Shown here one piece after another: positions 15,750-25,700 of a DNA stretch of 64,000 nucleotides. Numbering within the stretch: the first letter of the stretch is position 1; every line of letters begins with the position of its first letter. The stretch is from Clostridiales bacterium oral taxon 876 str. F0540 (GTDB lineage Bacteria; Bacillota; Clostridia; Clostridiales; Clostridiaceae): positions 18,389 to 82,388 of the forward strand of contig KE993488.1 of the NCBI GenBank assembly GCA_000466585.1. The letters run 5' to 3'. The notes beneath the pieces are model-generated. The model made no database searches. It had not been told where the DNA came from and saw nothing but the letters and a program-made list of their open reading frames with translations. The position numbers were made by a program, and so were the translations under genes.

Positions 15750-16439
15750 ATGGGATTATATGCAATATCAGACCTTCATTTAGCTCTTAGCGGAGATAAA
15801 CCAATGGATGTTTTTGGTGAGAAGTGGTATAGGCATGACGAAAAAATAAAAAATAATTGGCTCTCAAACATTAAAGAGGAGGATACAGTTTTAATTGGAG
15901 GAGATATATCCTGGTCTATGAAAATAGAAGAAGGGTTAAAAGAACTTGATTGGATTCATGAGCTTCCAGGAAATAAAATACTTATTAAAGGTAATCATGA
16001 TTATTGGTGGCAGAGTATTAAAAAGCTTAATTCTCTTTACGAGGATATGAACTTTATACAAAATAATTTTTTCAGCTATGAAGACTATGCAATATGTGGT
16101 ACTAGAGGTTGGAACTGCCCGGGCGGAGAACATTTTACTTCTCACGACGAAAAAATATATGAAAGAGAATTAAATAGGTTAAGATTATCCTTAGATGCAG
16201 CAGTTAAAGCAGGATTTAAAAAGTTTATTGTTATGGTTCATTATCCACCAACAAATGAAAAATTCAATGAAACTGAGTTTATAAGAATATTTAAAGAGTA
16301 CGGAGTTGAAAAGGTGATTTATGGGCATCTTCATGGACCTGCCTTAAGCAAGGTTATGGTAGGAAATGTTGATGGTATCGAATATATTTTAACCTCTGCT
16401 GATTATATAGACTTTAATCCAATTAAGATTTTTAGTTAA
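15750..16439 (+). CDS. Calcineurin-like metallophosphoesterase
   Basis: 229 residues from ATG 15750, 11 nt after AAGGA; GTG 15741 is closer but would sit only 2 nt from it. Metal-binding motifs run in order: ISDLHLA (D-x-H near the N-terminus), GGDISWS, KGNHDYWW, MVHYPP and YGHLHG. Compact single-domain cytosolic phosphoesterase of the YpiP/YvnB-type group; substrate unknown. It follows the FlhB-like gene by 14 nt and is followed 15 nt later by an ArsR regulator, so all four genes may be one unit ending at the 16746 hairpin. Confidence 0.88.
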   Translation: MGLYAISDLHLALSGDKPMDVFGEKWYRHDEKIKNNWLSNIKEEDTVLIGGDISWSMKIEEGLKELDWIHELPGNKILIKGNHDYWWQSIKKLNSLYEDMNFIQNNFFSYEDYAICGTRGWNCPGGEHFTSHDEKIYERELNRLRLSLDAAVKAGFKKFIVMVHYPPTNEKFNETEFIRIFKEYGVEKVIYGHLHGPALSKVMVGNVDGIEYILTSADYIDFNPIKIFS

Positions 16440-16454
16440 AAGTGAGGAATGTTT

Positions 16455-16739
16455 ATGGAGAAGGATTATAAAAGGTATAATGATACTGCAGAGCTTTTAA
16501 AGGTGCTTGCGCATCCTGTAAGGCTTTGCATTGTTAAAGGATTATTAAATAAAGGACAATGTAATGTAACTTACATGCAGACCTGTCTTGATATGCCTCA
16601 ATCAACAGTTTCTCAGCATCTTCAAAAGTTGAGAACGGCAGGCATAATAGAAGGAGACAGAAACGGTTTGGAGATAAATTACAGAGTTTGTGATGAAAGA
16701 GTAGAAAAGCTGGTAAAAATGCTTTTAAATGAAGAATAA
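16455..16739 (+). CDS. ArsR-family winged-helix transcriptional regulator
   Basis: 94 residues from ATG 16455, 6 nt after AGTGAGGA; ATG 16449 would leave no spacing. The helix-turn-helix occupies about 38-65: CLDMPQSTVSQHLQKLRTAGI, the ArsR recognition-helix pattern, preceded by VLAHPVRLCIVKGLL. It has Cys at about residues 22, 32, 39 and 78, but no ELCVCDL metal-binding box, so it may be redox- or otherwise-sensing rather than a metalloregulator. The target is unknown; no efflux gene is adjacent. Confidence 0.9.
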   Translation: MEKDYKRYNDTAELLKVLAHPVRLCIVKGLLNKGQCNVTYMQTCLDMPQSTVSQHLQKLRTAGIIEGDRNGLEINYRVCDERVEKLVKMLLNEE

Positions 16740-16745
16740 AAATAG

Positions 16746-16826
16746 ACTGCCCTGAAAACCAGTAAATCGAGCATGTTATTTGAACTCTAATAACATGCAG
16801 CAGGTTTAAATGATTTTCAGGGCAGT
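16746..16826. terminator. Nested hairpin between convergent ArsR and chemotaxis-type genes
   Basis: Outer stem ACTGCCCTGAAAA (16746-16758) / TTTTCAGGGCAGT (16814-16826). Middle TAAATC / GGTTTA; inner GCATGTTATT (16771-16780) / AATAACATGC (16789-16798). A T-rich tail lies on the right, so it can terminate both genes. Same ACTG...CAGT plan as the hairpins at 5349 and 25930. Confidence 0.82.
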
Positions 16827-16831
16827 TACTT

Positions 16832-17818
16832 TTATTTTAAATTGAGCTTATCAAGTGTTTCGTTAAGCTTGTCTATATTTCTTTTAATTTGAATAAAAGC
16901 AGGCGCTTGTTTTTCTATGGATGCTGCTATTTCCTCTGAAAGTGAAGAATTTGTTTCTGAGATTGAAGACAAATCTTCAACCTTGGATAGTATAGTATTC
17001 TTTTTTTCGGAGGTTTCAACTAATGTTGCTATGCTGTTGTCAATTTCAACTGCTGCTTCATCTATAGAAGATTTTATATTTATAAAGGTATTTTTAGTAG
17101 TTTTTAAGGTACTGTTTTGATTAGTTATTGCAGTTTCACCTTGAGACATAGAATTAGAAGTGCTTATAATATCAGTCTTTATCTCATCTAAGATTTTTGT
17201 AATGTTTTCAACCGCAAGCTTGGAGTTTTCTGCTAGTTTTCTAACTTCTTCTGCAACTACCGAAAAACCTCGGCCTGCTTCGCCTGCCCTTGCAGCTTCT
17301 ATTGCAGCGTTTAAGGCAAGAAGATTTGTCTGGCTTGCTATTTGGCTTATAGAATCAGTTATAGTGTTTACAGAATCTATTTTTGAAACCAAATCATTTA
17401 CTGTAGAAGTAGAACTTGAAAATGCAGTTTGAAGCTGATTTAAAGATGAATCTAATTCTTCGATACTCTTAAGGCCTTCATCAGCCATGGAGGTAGTATC
17501 TAAAACTTTTATTTGTACATTTGTAATTCCTTCAGCCATATTTTCCATATCTACACTGAAATCTTTTAAGATACTAAGTGTGCTGCTAATTTCTTCGTTT
17601 TGTCTTGAATTAGAAGAAGTTATTTCGTTTACTGCTGCTTCAATATTTGAAGAAATAGAAATTATATTATTTGAGCTATCTTCGACCTTTACAATCTCAT
17701 CCTTAATTTTATTATAAACCTCTGATAAGGCTTCGTTAGAAGAATTAACTTCATAACTATCTGATACAATTAAGTTGTCCTCAATGGATTGCTTCGATTT
17801 TTTCTTGTTAAAAAACAT
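16832..17818 (-). CDS. Soluble methyl-accepting chemotaxis-type signal transducer
   Basis: 328 residues without any membrane segment. A short Lys-rich N-terminus is followed by a long coiled coil. The central block ISQIASQTNLLALNAAIEAA and RGFSVVAEEVRKLAENS is the highly conserved MCP signalling hairpin tip that binds CheA/CheW, but it lies midway (about 160-205). No ligand-binding domain is recognisable, so the input is unknown; it may respond to cytosolic signals through partners. Ser/Thr-rich throughout. AGGAGATAAC precedes the ATG. No other chemotaxis genes are in the window. Confidence 0.9.
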   Translation of the reverse strand: MFFNKKKSKQSIEDNLIVSDSYEVNSSNEALSEVYNKIKDEIVKVEDSSNNIISISSNIEAAVNEITSSNSRQNEEISSTLSILKDFSVDMENMAEGITNVQIKVLDTTSMADEGLKSIEELDSSLNQLQTAFSSSTSTVNDLVSKIDSVNTITDSISQIASQTNLLALNAAIEAARAGEAGRGFSVVAEEVRKLAENSKLAVENITKILDEIKTDIISTSNSMSQGETAITNQNSTLKTTKNTFINIKSSIDEAAVEIDNSIATLVETSEKKNTILSKVEDLSSISETNSSLSEEIAASIEKQAPAFIQIKRNIDKLNETLDKLNLK

Positions 17819-17906
17819 ATAAGTTATCTCCTCTCATTTGTTCTTCATAAAAACTTATTACAATAATTATCGAAACTTTTGAAAGAAATTTTATAGTTTT
17901 CAGAAA

Positions 17907-18767
17907 CTATTTAAAAAATTTAGAAAAGAACCCCGACTTTTTAGAATCTTCACTTTGTTCTTCTGGACTTTCCATTGTCTCTGATAACTCTTCTTTAATT
18001 AAATCCCTTTGGTCTCTAGCTAAATCCTTTATTTTTTGAGGAGTGCTTGGTGTAGTTATAACCTTGCTTAACCATTTATTAGCTTCTTCTAAATTTCCGA
18101 TTCTTCTGTTTAGCTCACCTAACAAATACATTAAAGTAAATTTATCCATGCCGCATATAGGAAAATCTTCACTTGAATAAGCATCACTAAAGCCTTCTAA
18201 AGCTTGTGCTAAGAATAACTTTTCATTAGTTTCATCTTCCTGCAATCTATACATCCAAGCTATTCTAAGGCAATTTAACGCCTTTTTGCTTGATTTTGCT
18301 TCAATTACTACACTGTTTAATAAAGAAAGCTTATATCTTTCAATAGCAATTTCAGCAGTATATACCTCCGGATAGCGTCTTCCCTGCCATCTTGGAGTAA
18401 TCTTTTTTTGTACAAGTTCCACTTGATAATCTCTGATCTTTTCAAAGTCCTGCTTCATCGCAGCATAACCACATACGTTGCATAGATAAACCTCATAAAA
18501 ATATGGATTTACAGAAGCGTACCTTACAAATAGATCACTGTCACTTTTTTGCCTTCTGATGGCTGAGCTCTTTACAGAGCGAGCTTGAAATACACTTTGG
18601 CATACAGGACAGGTAACTGTAGCATCATAAAGTGAATTTTTAGGATCTTCCTCTTTTTTCTCTACAGAAGCCGCCTTTTCCTCTTCTTTCTTTTTATTGA
18701 AAAGCTCTAAATCATGAATATCATTGAAACCTAGTCCTTCTAATCCTGAAAAAATATTTTCCTTCAT
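17907..18767 (-). CDS. DUF2225 family protein with zinc-finger-like Cys pairs
   Basis: 286 residues from ATG 18767, behind TTAGGGTGATAATT. Upstream in-frame codons to 18821 lack a ribosome binding site. An acidic/Lys-rich N-terminus (1-45) is followed by the DUF2225 core: TCPVCQSVF and a second pair LCNVCGYAA (C-x2-C each, zinc ribbon likely), then helical repeats that look TPR-like (LGELNRRIGNLEEANKWLSKVI). Function unknown; widely kept in Firmicutes. Cytosolic. The Cys pairs suggest metal binding, by inference. Confidence 0.85.
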   Translation of the reverse strand: MKENIFSGLEGLGFNDIHDLELFNKKKEEEKAASVEKKEEDPKNSLYDATVTCPVCQSVFQARSVKSSAIRRQKSDSDLFVRYASVNPYFYEVYLCNVCGYAAMKQDFEKIRDYQVELVQKKITPRWQGRRYPEVYTAEIAIERYKLSLLNSVVIEAKSSKKALNCLRIAWMYRLQEDETNEKLFLAQALEGFSDAYSSEDFPICGMDKFTLMYLLGELNRRIGNLEEANKWLSKVITTPSTPQKIKDLARDQRDLIKEELSETMESPEEQSEDSKKSGFFSKFFK

Positions 18768-18885
18768 AATTATCACCCTAACAAAATTGAATTTCTTTAT
18801 AGTACTATTATAGCAAAACATAAAAAATATTCTATTGTTTTTATTTAAAGTGTTAAAGTTAATTTATAGAAAAAATTCTTAAACA

Positions 18886-18916
18886 TTGACAATATCTGTT
18901 TTTAGGTTAATATAAA
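18886..18916 (+). promoter_or_regulatory. Possible sigma-A promoter of the (p)ppGpp synthetase
   Basis: TTGACA at 18886-18891 is a perfect -35. TATAAA at 18911 gives a 19-nt spacer, and AATATA at 18909 gives 17. A leader of about 120 nt follows, with a hairpin TTAAGAT ... ATCTTAA around 18943-18983. Confidence 0.5.
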
Positions 18917-19035
18917 TATATAATGTGAAAGTTTATGAGGCGTTAAGATTATCTTTGAGATTAGATATTTTTTAGATCTTAATGCAGTACCTTAGTACAT
19001 TATGTCTGAAACACTTATAGTAAAGGATGAAAGTT

Positions 19036-19824
19036 ATGGCAATAAGAGAATGGAAAACATTTCTCATACCTTATGAACAGGCTGTTGATGAATTAAAAGT
19101 AAAATTTAGAAGCATACGTACAGAATTAAGAAGAAAAAATGAATACTCACCTATAGAATTTGTTACAGGAAGAGTCAAAGAGATTGCAAGTATACTTGAG
19201 AAAGCTAATAAATTTAATATACCTTTAGATAGAATAGAATATGAGATGGAAGATATAGCAGGCATAAGAGTTATGTGTCAATTTGTTGATGACATAGAAA
19301 GAGTTGTAGAGCTTATAAGAGTCAGAAAAGACATGCAGATTATGTATGAGAAGGACTATGTAACTAATTATAAGGAAAGTGGCTACAGAAGCTATCATAT
19401 GATTATAAAATATCCGGTAAACCTTGCAGAGGGACAAAAGGATATTCTGGCAGAATTTCAAATAAGAACTCTTGCCATGAACTTTTGGGCTACTATTGAA
19501 CATTCGCTAAATTATAAATATAAGCATGAGATTCCTCAGGATATAAGACAGAAGCTAAAGCATGCTGCCGATGCAGCTTTTAACCTAGATCAGCTTATGC
19601 TTGAGATAAAGGATGAAATTAAGGATGCTCAAAAATTATTTGAAGTTAAATCAAGTCTTATATCAAATATAATGAACAATATAATAACTTTATCTTCCAT
19701 AGGAAAACCCGGAGAATCAACCAGATTTCAAATGCAGCTTAATAAGCTCATAGAAGAAGGGGAAGTTTACGACTTAAATAATTTACTTCAGGCAACGGAG
19801 AAAACTTTGGAAAAATACAGATAG
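19036..19824 (+). CDS. Small alarmone synthetase, RelQ/YjbM-like GTP pyrophosphokinase
   Basis: 262 residues from ATG 19036, 6 nt after AAAGGATG. A single RelA/SpoT synthetase domain without HD hydrolase, TGS or ACT domains. Visible motifs: VTGRVKEIASILEKANKF, DIAGIRVMCQFVDDIERV (ATP-binding Arg plus acidic residues), NYKESGYRSYHMI (G-loop Tyr stacking on GTP) and EFQIRTLAMNFWATIEHSLNYKY (catalytic Glu, typical of RelQ/RelP). It transfers pyrophosphate from ATP to GTP or GDP under stress. Monocistronic, convergent with leuS. Confidence 0.93.
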   Translation: MAIREWKTFLIPYEQAVDELKVKFRSIRTELRRKNEYSPIEFVTGRVKEIASILEKANKFNIPLDRIEYEMEDIAGIRVMCQFVDDIERVVELIRVRKDMQIMYEKDYVTNYKESGYRSYHMIIKYPVNLAEGQKDILAEFQIRTLAMNFWATIEHSLNYKYKHEIPQDIRQKLKHAADAAFNLDQLMLEIKDEIKDAQKLFEVKSSLISNIMNNIITLSSIGKPGESTRFQMQLNKLIEEGEVYDLNNLLQATEKTLEKYR

Positions 19825-19858
19825 CTGAAGGGGCATCCCTTCAGCTATTTATATTTTT
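19821..19858. terminator. Bidirectional terminator between the synthetase gene and leuS
   Basis: ATAGCTGAAGGG (19821-19832) / CCCTTCAGCTAT (19837-19848), with T-rich sequence on the right and A-rich on the left. Overlaps the stop codon of the plus-strand gene. Confidence 0.88.
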
Positions 19859-19861
19859 CAT

Positions 19862-22297
19862 TTATTTAGCTACAATATTTACTAGTTTTCCCTTAATAAC
19901 AATAATCTTAGCCACTGACTTGCCTTCAAGTGCTTTTTTAACATCTTCATTGTTTAAGGAAGCTTCTTTTATTCCATCTTCATTTAAATCAGAAGGAACG
20001 TTTATTCTAGCCTTTATTTTTCCGTTAATTTGTATAGCAATTTCAACCTCGTCTTTAACTAGAGCAGCTGCATCAAATTCTGGCCATTCTTCGTTGAATA
20101 CAGAGTAGTCCATACCTAAAAGACTCCATTGTTCTTCAGCAAAGTGAGGTGCAAACGGTGCAAGCATTTTTATGAAGTCTATAATAACTTCCTTTAAGAA
20201 GGAGGCATTTTTAGTTTCTTCATTTAAATATTTTGACAATGCATTTGTAAGCTCCATCATTCTGGCTATAGCAGTATTAAACTGAAGAATTTCTGTATCT
20301 GAAGTTACTCCTCTTATTGCAAAGTGTCTCCAGTAGTTAAGTTCTTTTTCAGCCTTATCTATGGTAGTTTTGGTATTTCCTGAGTTTATTACTTGTCTTG
20401 AAGCATCAAACATTCTTTCAATTCTGTCTACAAATCTGGCAATAGATTTTATCCCGTCATCGCTCCAAGCTCCGCCTTCTGTATAGCCAAAGCCAAACAT
20501 TAAATACATTCTGAATACATCAGCGCCATGTTCTTTGATATAGTCGTCAGGTGTAATAGTATTTCCCTTAGACTTACTCATTTTGAGTCCATCTGGTCCA
20601 AGTATCAAGCCTTGATGAGTTAATGAAAGGAAAGGTTCATCAAAGTTTAGGTAGCCCATGTCTCTAAGAGCTTTTGTAATAAATCTTGCATACAATAGAT
20701 GCATGCAGGCATGCTCAGGGCCGCCAACGTATTTGTCAACAGGAAGTACTTTGTTGATTATTTCAGGATCAAAAGCCTTCTCACTGTTTTTATTGTCAGC
20801 ATATCTTAAGTAATACCAGGAAGAATCCACAAAGGTGTCAAGAGTATCTGCATCTCTTAAAGCCTCATGACCGCATCTTGGACAAGTTGTATGCATGAAC
20901 TCGTCTGATTTAGCAAGTGGTGATTTGCCATCAGGTGAGAATTCTACATTGTATGGAAGCTCTACTGGAAGATGATTTGTAGGTACAGGTACTATTCCGC
21001 AGTGCTCACAGTGCACAACCGGAATAGGAGCACCCCAATATCTTTGTCTTGATACAAGCCAGTCTCTTAATCTATAGTTAACCTTAGCTGAACCAAGCTT
21101 AATGCTTTCAAGCTTTTTAACTATAGCTTCCTTTGCTTCTTCGGTAGTAAGTCCGGTAAATTCTTCGCTGTTTACAAGTTTTCCGTGTTCAGTATAAGGA
21201 AGCTCTGTATCACTTGCTATAACTCTTTCTATTGGAAGGTTATATTTTGTTGCGAAAGCAAAGTCTCTGTCGTCATGAGCCGGAACAGCCATAACTGCGC
21301 CTGTACCGTAAGTTGCAAGTACGTAGTCTCCAACCCATATAGGAACCTTTCTTCCGTTAATAGGGTTTATTGCATAGGAGCCAGTAAATACGCCGGTTTT
21401 TTCTCTTGTAATAGATTGTCTTTCTATATCAGACTGCTTTTTAGCAGCTTCTTTATAAGCTTCAACAGCAGCTTTGTTTTCAGCTAAAGTAAGTTTATCA
21501 ACAAGCTCATTTTCAGGAGCTAAAACAACATAGGTAACTCCAAACAAAGTATCAACTCTTGTTGTGAATACATTAAAGCTTAAATCTGAATCAGTTACCT
21601 TAAAGGTTACTTCAGCACCGGTTGATTTTCCAATCCAGTGTCTTTGCATAGCCTTTGTTTTTTCAGGCCAATCCAAATCATCAAGCTTTTCAAGAAGTTC
21701 ATCTGCATAATCAGTTATCTTTAAGAACCATTGAGTTAAGTCCTTCTTTGTAACTTCAGTTTCGCAGCGCTCGCAGTGTCCGTCAACTACCTGCTCGTTT
21801 GCAAGAACAGTGTTGCAGCTAGGACACCAATTTACAGGAGCTTTCTTTCTGTAAGCCAAGCCTTTTTCATATAGCTTTAAAAATACCCATTGTGTCCATT
21901 TATAATATTCAGGATCGCAGGTTACAACTTCATTATCCCAGTTAAACATTGCACCCATGGACTTTAGCTGTTTTTCCATAGTTTCAATATTCTTAAGTGT
22001 AGAATCCTTTGGATGTATTCCTGTTTTTATTGCATAGTTTTCAGCAGGAAGACCAAAAGCATCAAAGCCCATTGGTTGAAAAACATTATAACCCTGCATT
22101 CTTTTCATTCTAGCCCAGGAATCTACCGGACCATAGTTAAACCAGTGACCTGCATGAAGTGTGCTTCCGGATGGGTAAGAAAACATTTCAAGTACATATA
22201 GCTTTTTATCTAATTTATCTTTATCAAATTTATAAAGATTTGTTTCTTCCCATTTTTGTTGCCATTTCTTATCAACGTCTGTACCATAGTTAGCCAT
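19862..22297 (-). CDS. leuS: Leucyl-tRNA synthetase
   Basis: 811 residues, normal for bacterial LeuRS (class Ia). HIGH motif as HAGH (48-51) in YPSGSTLHAGHW; Zn-type Cys pairs WCPSCN and CERCE (about 157-180); a CP1 editing domain with a T-rich block and YGTGAVMAVPAHDDRDF; a second Cys set VHCEHCG and TCPRCG; WYYLRYADNKN; and KMSKSKGNT as the KMSKS loop. The C-terminal anticodon-binding and LeuRS-specific regions are complete. AAGGAGG precedes the ATG. Expression is controlled by a leucine T-box leader directly upstream. Confidence 0.98.
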   Translation of the reverse strand: MANYGTDVDKKWQQKWEETNLYKFDKDKLDKKLYVLEMFSYPSGSTLHAGHWFNYGPVDSWARMKRMQGYNVFQPMGFDAFGLPAENYAIKTGIHPKDSTLKNIETMEKQLKSMGAMFNWDNEVVTCDPEYYKWTQWVFLKLYEKGLAYRKKAPVNWCPSCNTVLANEQVVDGHCERCETEVTKKDLTQWFLKITDYADELLEKLDDLDWPEKTKAMQRHWIGKSTGAEVTFKVTDSDLSFNVFTTRVDTLFGVTYVVLAPENELVDKLTLAENKAAVEAYKEAAKKQSDIERQSITREKTGVFTGSYAINPINGRKVPIWVGDYVLATYGTGAVMAVPAHDDRDFAFATKYNLPIERVIASDTELPYTEHGKLVNSEEFTGLTTEEAKEAIVKKLESIKLGSAKVNYRLRDWLVSRQRYWGAPIPVVHCEHCGIVPVPTNHLPVELPYNVEFSPDGKSPLAKSDEFMHTTCPRCGHEALRDADTLDTFVDSSWYYLRYADNKNSEKAFDPEIINKVLPVDKYVGGPEHACMHLLYARFITKALRDMGYLNFDEPFLSLTHQGLILGPDGLKMSKSKGNTITPDDYIKEHGADVFRMYLMFGFGYTEGGAWSDDGIKSIARFVDRIERMFDASRQVINSGNTKTTIDKAEKELNYWRHFAIRGVTSDTEILQFNTAIARMMELTNALSKYLNEETKNASFLKEVIIDFIKMLAPFAPHFAEEQWSLLGMDYSVFNEEWPEFDAAALVKDEVEIAIQINGKIKARINVPSDLNEDGIKEASLNNEDVKKALEGKSVAKIIVIKGKLVNIVAK

Positions 22298-22317
22298 TTT
22301 AAAAAACCTCCTTCAAA

Positions 22318-22565
22318 TAAAAAAATCCTTCAATCTCATAAAAGAGACGAAAGATTAAAATTCCGCGGTACCACTCTAATTAGATTTATGTATATAAAAA
22401 ACAAAACATAAATCCCAGCTTAAAAAGATAACGGATTTACCGTACCTGCTTTTCTGCAGATATGCTCCCAGGCGAGTTCATACTTTATCAAATACTGTTT
22501 TGCACCAGACAACAGCTCTCTTAAAATGATTGAAATATTACTATTCCTGTTCAAAGCCTAATATT
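22318..22565 (-). promoter_or_regulatory. Leucine T-box leader of leuS
   Basis: Read on the minus strand. Stem I begins with AGAGAGCTG, the GGTGC apical element follows, and then GAACTCGCC with specifier codon CTC (Leu; plus coordinates 22474-22476). Toward leuS the T-box bulge GAGTGGTACCGCGG (22361-22376) is present, then a terminator hairpin (GTCTC / GAGA region) ending in a T-run at about 22315-22323. Uncharged tRNA-Leu should favour the antiterminator and expression of leuS. Confidence 0.95.
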
Positions 22566-22572
22566 TTATAAC

Positions 22573-22601
22573 ATTATATTCTAAAGCATAAGTTTTGTCA
22601 A
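22573..22601 (-). promoter_or_regulatory. Consensus sigma-A promoter of the leuS T-box transcript
   Basis: Minus strand TTGACA, 17 nt spacer, TATAAT: a perfect match, immediately upstream of the T-box leader. Confidence 0.92.
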
Positions 22602-22711
22602 TAATTTTTGAAAACAATATCACCTTTCCTTCTCCTCTAAAAAATTTTACAGTTTTTCAACACCTAACGCGTTTGTGTCTTATAGTCAACAACTCCATTA
22701 AACATTGATGA

Positions 22712-22751
22712 TTGAAACATAATCTACACTTAAATTATAATAAACACGTGT
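22712..22751 (+). promoter_or_regulatory. Promoter of the MMPL exporter with putative TetR operator
   Basis: TTGAAA (22712-22717), 18 nt, TATAAT (22736-22741), followed at once by AAACACGTGT, which contains the palindrome ACACGTGT. The string TATAATAAACAYRTGT recurs upstream of the tetR gene (26627-26642), as expected for a shared operator. Confidence 0.6.
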
Positions 22752-22789
22752 CTAAAAATAAATTAATATTTGTTTAGGAGGTGTATTTT

Positions 22790-25700
22790 ATGAAGAAAAT
22801 ACTAAAGCATAGCTGGATACTTCTTATTGTATGGATTGTAGTCACTGTACTATTTGGACTAAACCAGCCTAATTTAAAACAGATACTTAATCAAAAGGGA
22901 GAAGCAACGATATCCGATAACGAGCCATCTAAAATAGCTTCTCAAATGCTTGATAAAATGGGAAACTCAAAAGGAGAATCTCTACTGTTAGTATTTAATA
23001 ATGAGAAAAAACTTTCAGAAGATGATATGAAAGCTATTGAGACCGGTATTAAAAATCTTAATGAAAGTAAAGATAAGCTTCAGATAAACAGCCTTGTAGA
23101 TCCTTTTAACACTCCAGAGGCAAAGGAACAATTAATTTCTAAGGATAATACTACCTTGATAATCCCGATTTCCTTTGAAAAGGGAACAAGAGACAGTGAA
23201 ACTGTAATAAAGGATTTCGAGGGAGCTGTAAAGGATATAAAAGTTGAGCATTATATAACAGGCTCTTTGGCAATAGGCAATGATTACTTAAGCGATGTTT
23301 CAAAAGGAGTTGATAAGAGCGGAGCAATAACGGTAGTATTCATACTGCTTGTATTGATATTAATGTTCCGTTCAGTAGTTACTCCTGTAGTGAGTCTTTT
23401 AGCAGTAGGGGTTTCCTATTTGTGTTCCATGGGCATAATAGGAATACTAGTTAAAAGGCTTAACTTTCCTATTACAAGCTTGACTCAGATGTTTGTAATA
23501 CTAGTATTGTTTGGTATTGGAACAGATTATCATATACTACTTTTTAATAGATTTAAAGAAGAACTTTCTAATGGCTTATCAATAGATGAGGCAGTTTCAG
23601 CAAGTCTCAGAACGGCAGGAAAAACTATAATATACAGCGGGCTTACAGTTTTTATGGGCTTTGCAAGCTTAACCTTTGTAAAATTTCCTGTATATAGATC
23701 AGCAAATGCCGTTGCAATAGGCATTGCAGTGCTTCTAATTGAAATTCTGACTTTGACGCCGGTAATTATGAGGCTCTTAGGCAGCAAGTTATTCTGGCCT
23801 TCAAGAAATAAAGAAGGTCATAAGGAGAGTAAATTTTGGGGAAGGGCAGCTTCTGCTTCGGTTAAACACCCGGTAATCTCGCTTCTTGTTGTTGCTGCTG
23901 TACTTACGCCAGTAATTTTATTTAATACCGCTAAGTTATCCTTTGATAATATTAAAGATTTGAGTCCTAATGATCCATCAGTAAAAGGCTTTAATATTGT
24001 TGCGGATAAATTTGGTTCGGGCAAGGTAATGCAGACCACTGTAGTTATAGAAAACAATGAACCCATGGGTAATAATGAAGCCTTGGCAGTTATAGATAAT
24101 CTTAATGAAAAGCTTAAGGGATTAAAAGGAATAAAGGAAGTTGCAGGTCCTACTCAACCAAAGGGAACAATGATTAAGGAACTGTACACAAACAATCAGA
24201 CAGAAACTGTTGTAAATGGATTGTCTGATGCAAATGATGGTGTTAAAAAGGTAAAAGATGGTCTTGATACAATAAGCAGCAACTTATCGTCACCCGATTT
24301 TTCACCGGTTAAGGATTTAATTAACGGAACAGGCGGACTTCAAAATGCAATGGACGCTGTAACAGAAGGTCTTAAAAAGATAGATACGGGCATCGAGCAG
24401 GGAGCAAACGGGGCAGGCAGTCTGGCTTCAGGAATATCACAGCTTAAGACCGGTGTTGCACGTATAAATAGCGGACTTAATGCTATTTCAGCAAATATTT
24501 CAGAAATAAATAATGGCTATAACCTGCTTGGACAGGGTTACAAGGCCCTGCCAAGTTCAATAGAAAAATTAAAGCAGCTTACATCTGCCATGCAGGCCAG
24601 TATTGCAAAAATTGATACAAAGCTGCCTAATGATCCGGATGTAGGTGCTTTAAAGGCAATGTCTAGCAACCTGTCAGCTGCACTTGATGAGCTTAATTCA
24701 GGCATAAATAAGGCTAATGCAAACTATGACCAGCTTACTTCGGGATTAGATCTTATTAATGGGGGACTTAAGCAAGTAATAGATAATACAAGCACTGATT
24801 CAAAGCTCGTTAAAGGAATTGATGAACTTGAAAAGGGAGCAAGAGAACTTTCGGAAGGACTTAAGAAAGGCAGCGGCGGGCAGAAACAAATTATTGCAAG
24901 TATGTCACAATTAAGAGATGGTGCTGAAAAGATAAAAATAGGACAAAGTTCACTATATAACGGACTTTCAACTCTCAGCGGTGGAATGGTTCAATTAAAG
25001 GATGGAATAAGCAAAGGCAGCGGCGGCTTAAATTCTATATATGATGGTATAAATAAAAGCGGAGACTTTTTGAATCAGCTTACAAGTACAAGAAGCTTTT
25101 ATATTCCTAAGGAAGTTTTTGAAAGCGAAGATATAAATAAGATGCTTGATATGTATATGTCCAAAGACAGAAAGACAGCTAAGCTTACAGTAACTTTAGA
25201 TTCTGAGCCTTACTCAGAAGAGGCAATGGGCCTAATGAAGGATCTTAATAGTTTTGTAAGTAATGAATTAAAGGGTACAAAGCTTCAGAATGCTAATATT
25301 GGAATTGCAGGAGCAACTTCGGGCTCCTATGACTTAAAGAACATTGCTACTCACGACATAACTTTCACACAAATAATTGTACTAGCAGCTATATTTATAC
25401 TGCTTATTGCAGTTATAAAATCCTTCTGGATTCCTGTATATATAATAGGTGCACTCATGGCTACCTACTATACTGCATTATCAGCAACAGCCTTTATATC
25501 AAAAATGCTTTTTGCTAGTGCAAAACAAGGCTTATCCTGGAATGTACCTTTTTTTGCATTTGTTATGATTGCGGCCTTAGGGGTTGATTATAGTATATTC
25601 CTTATGGAACGCTTTAAGGAATATCCACATCTTTCTCCAAGGGAAGCTATAGTAGTTGCAGCTAAAAATATAGGCGGAGTTGTAATGTCTGCAGCTATAA

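Noticed and set aside
16917..17717. Three open frames antisense to the chemotaxis-type gene
   Set aside because: Shadows of the Ser/Thr-rich minus-strand gene; no ribosome binding sites.
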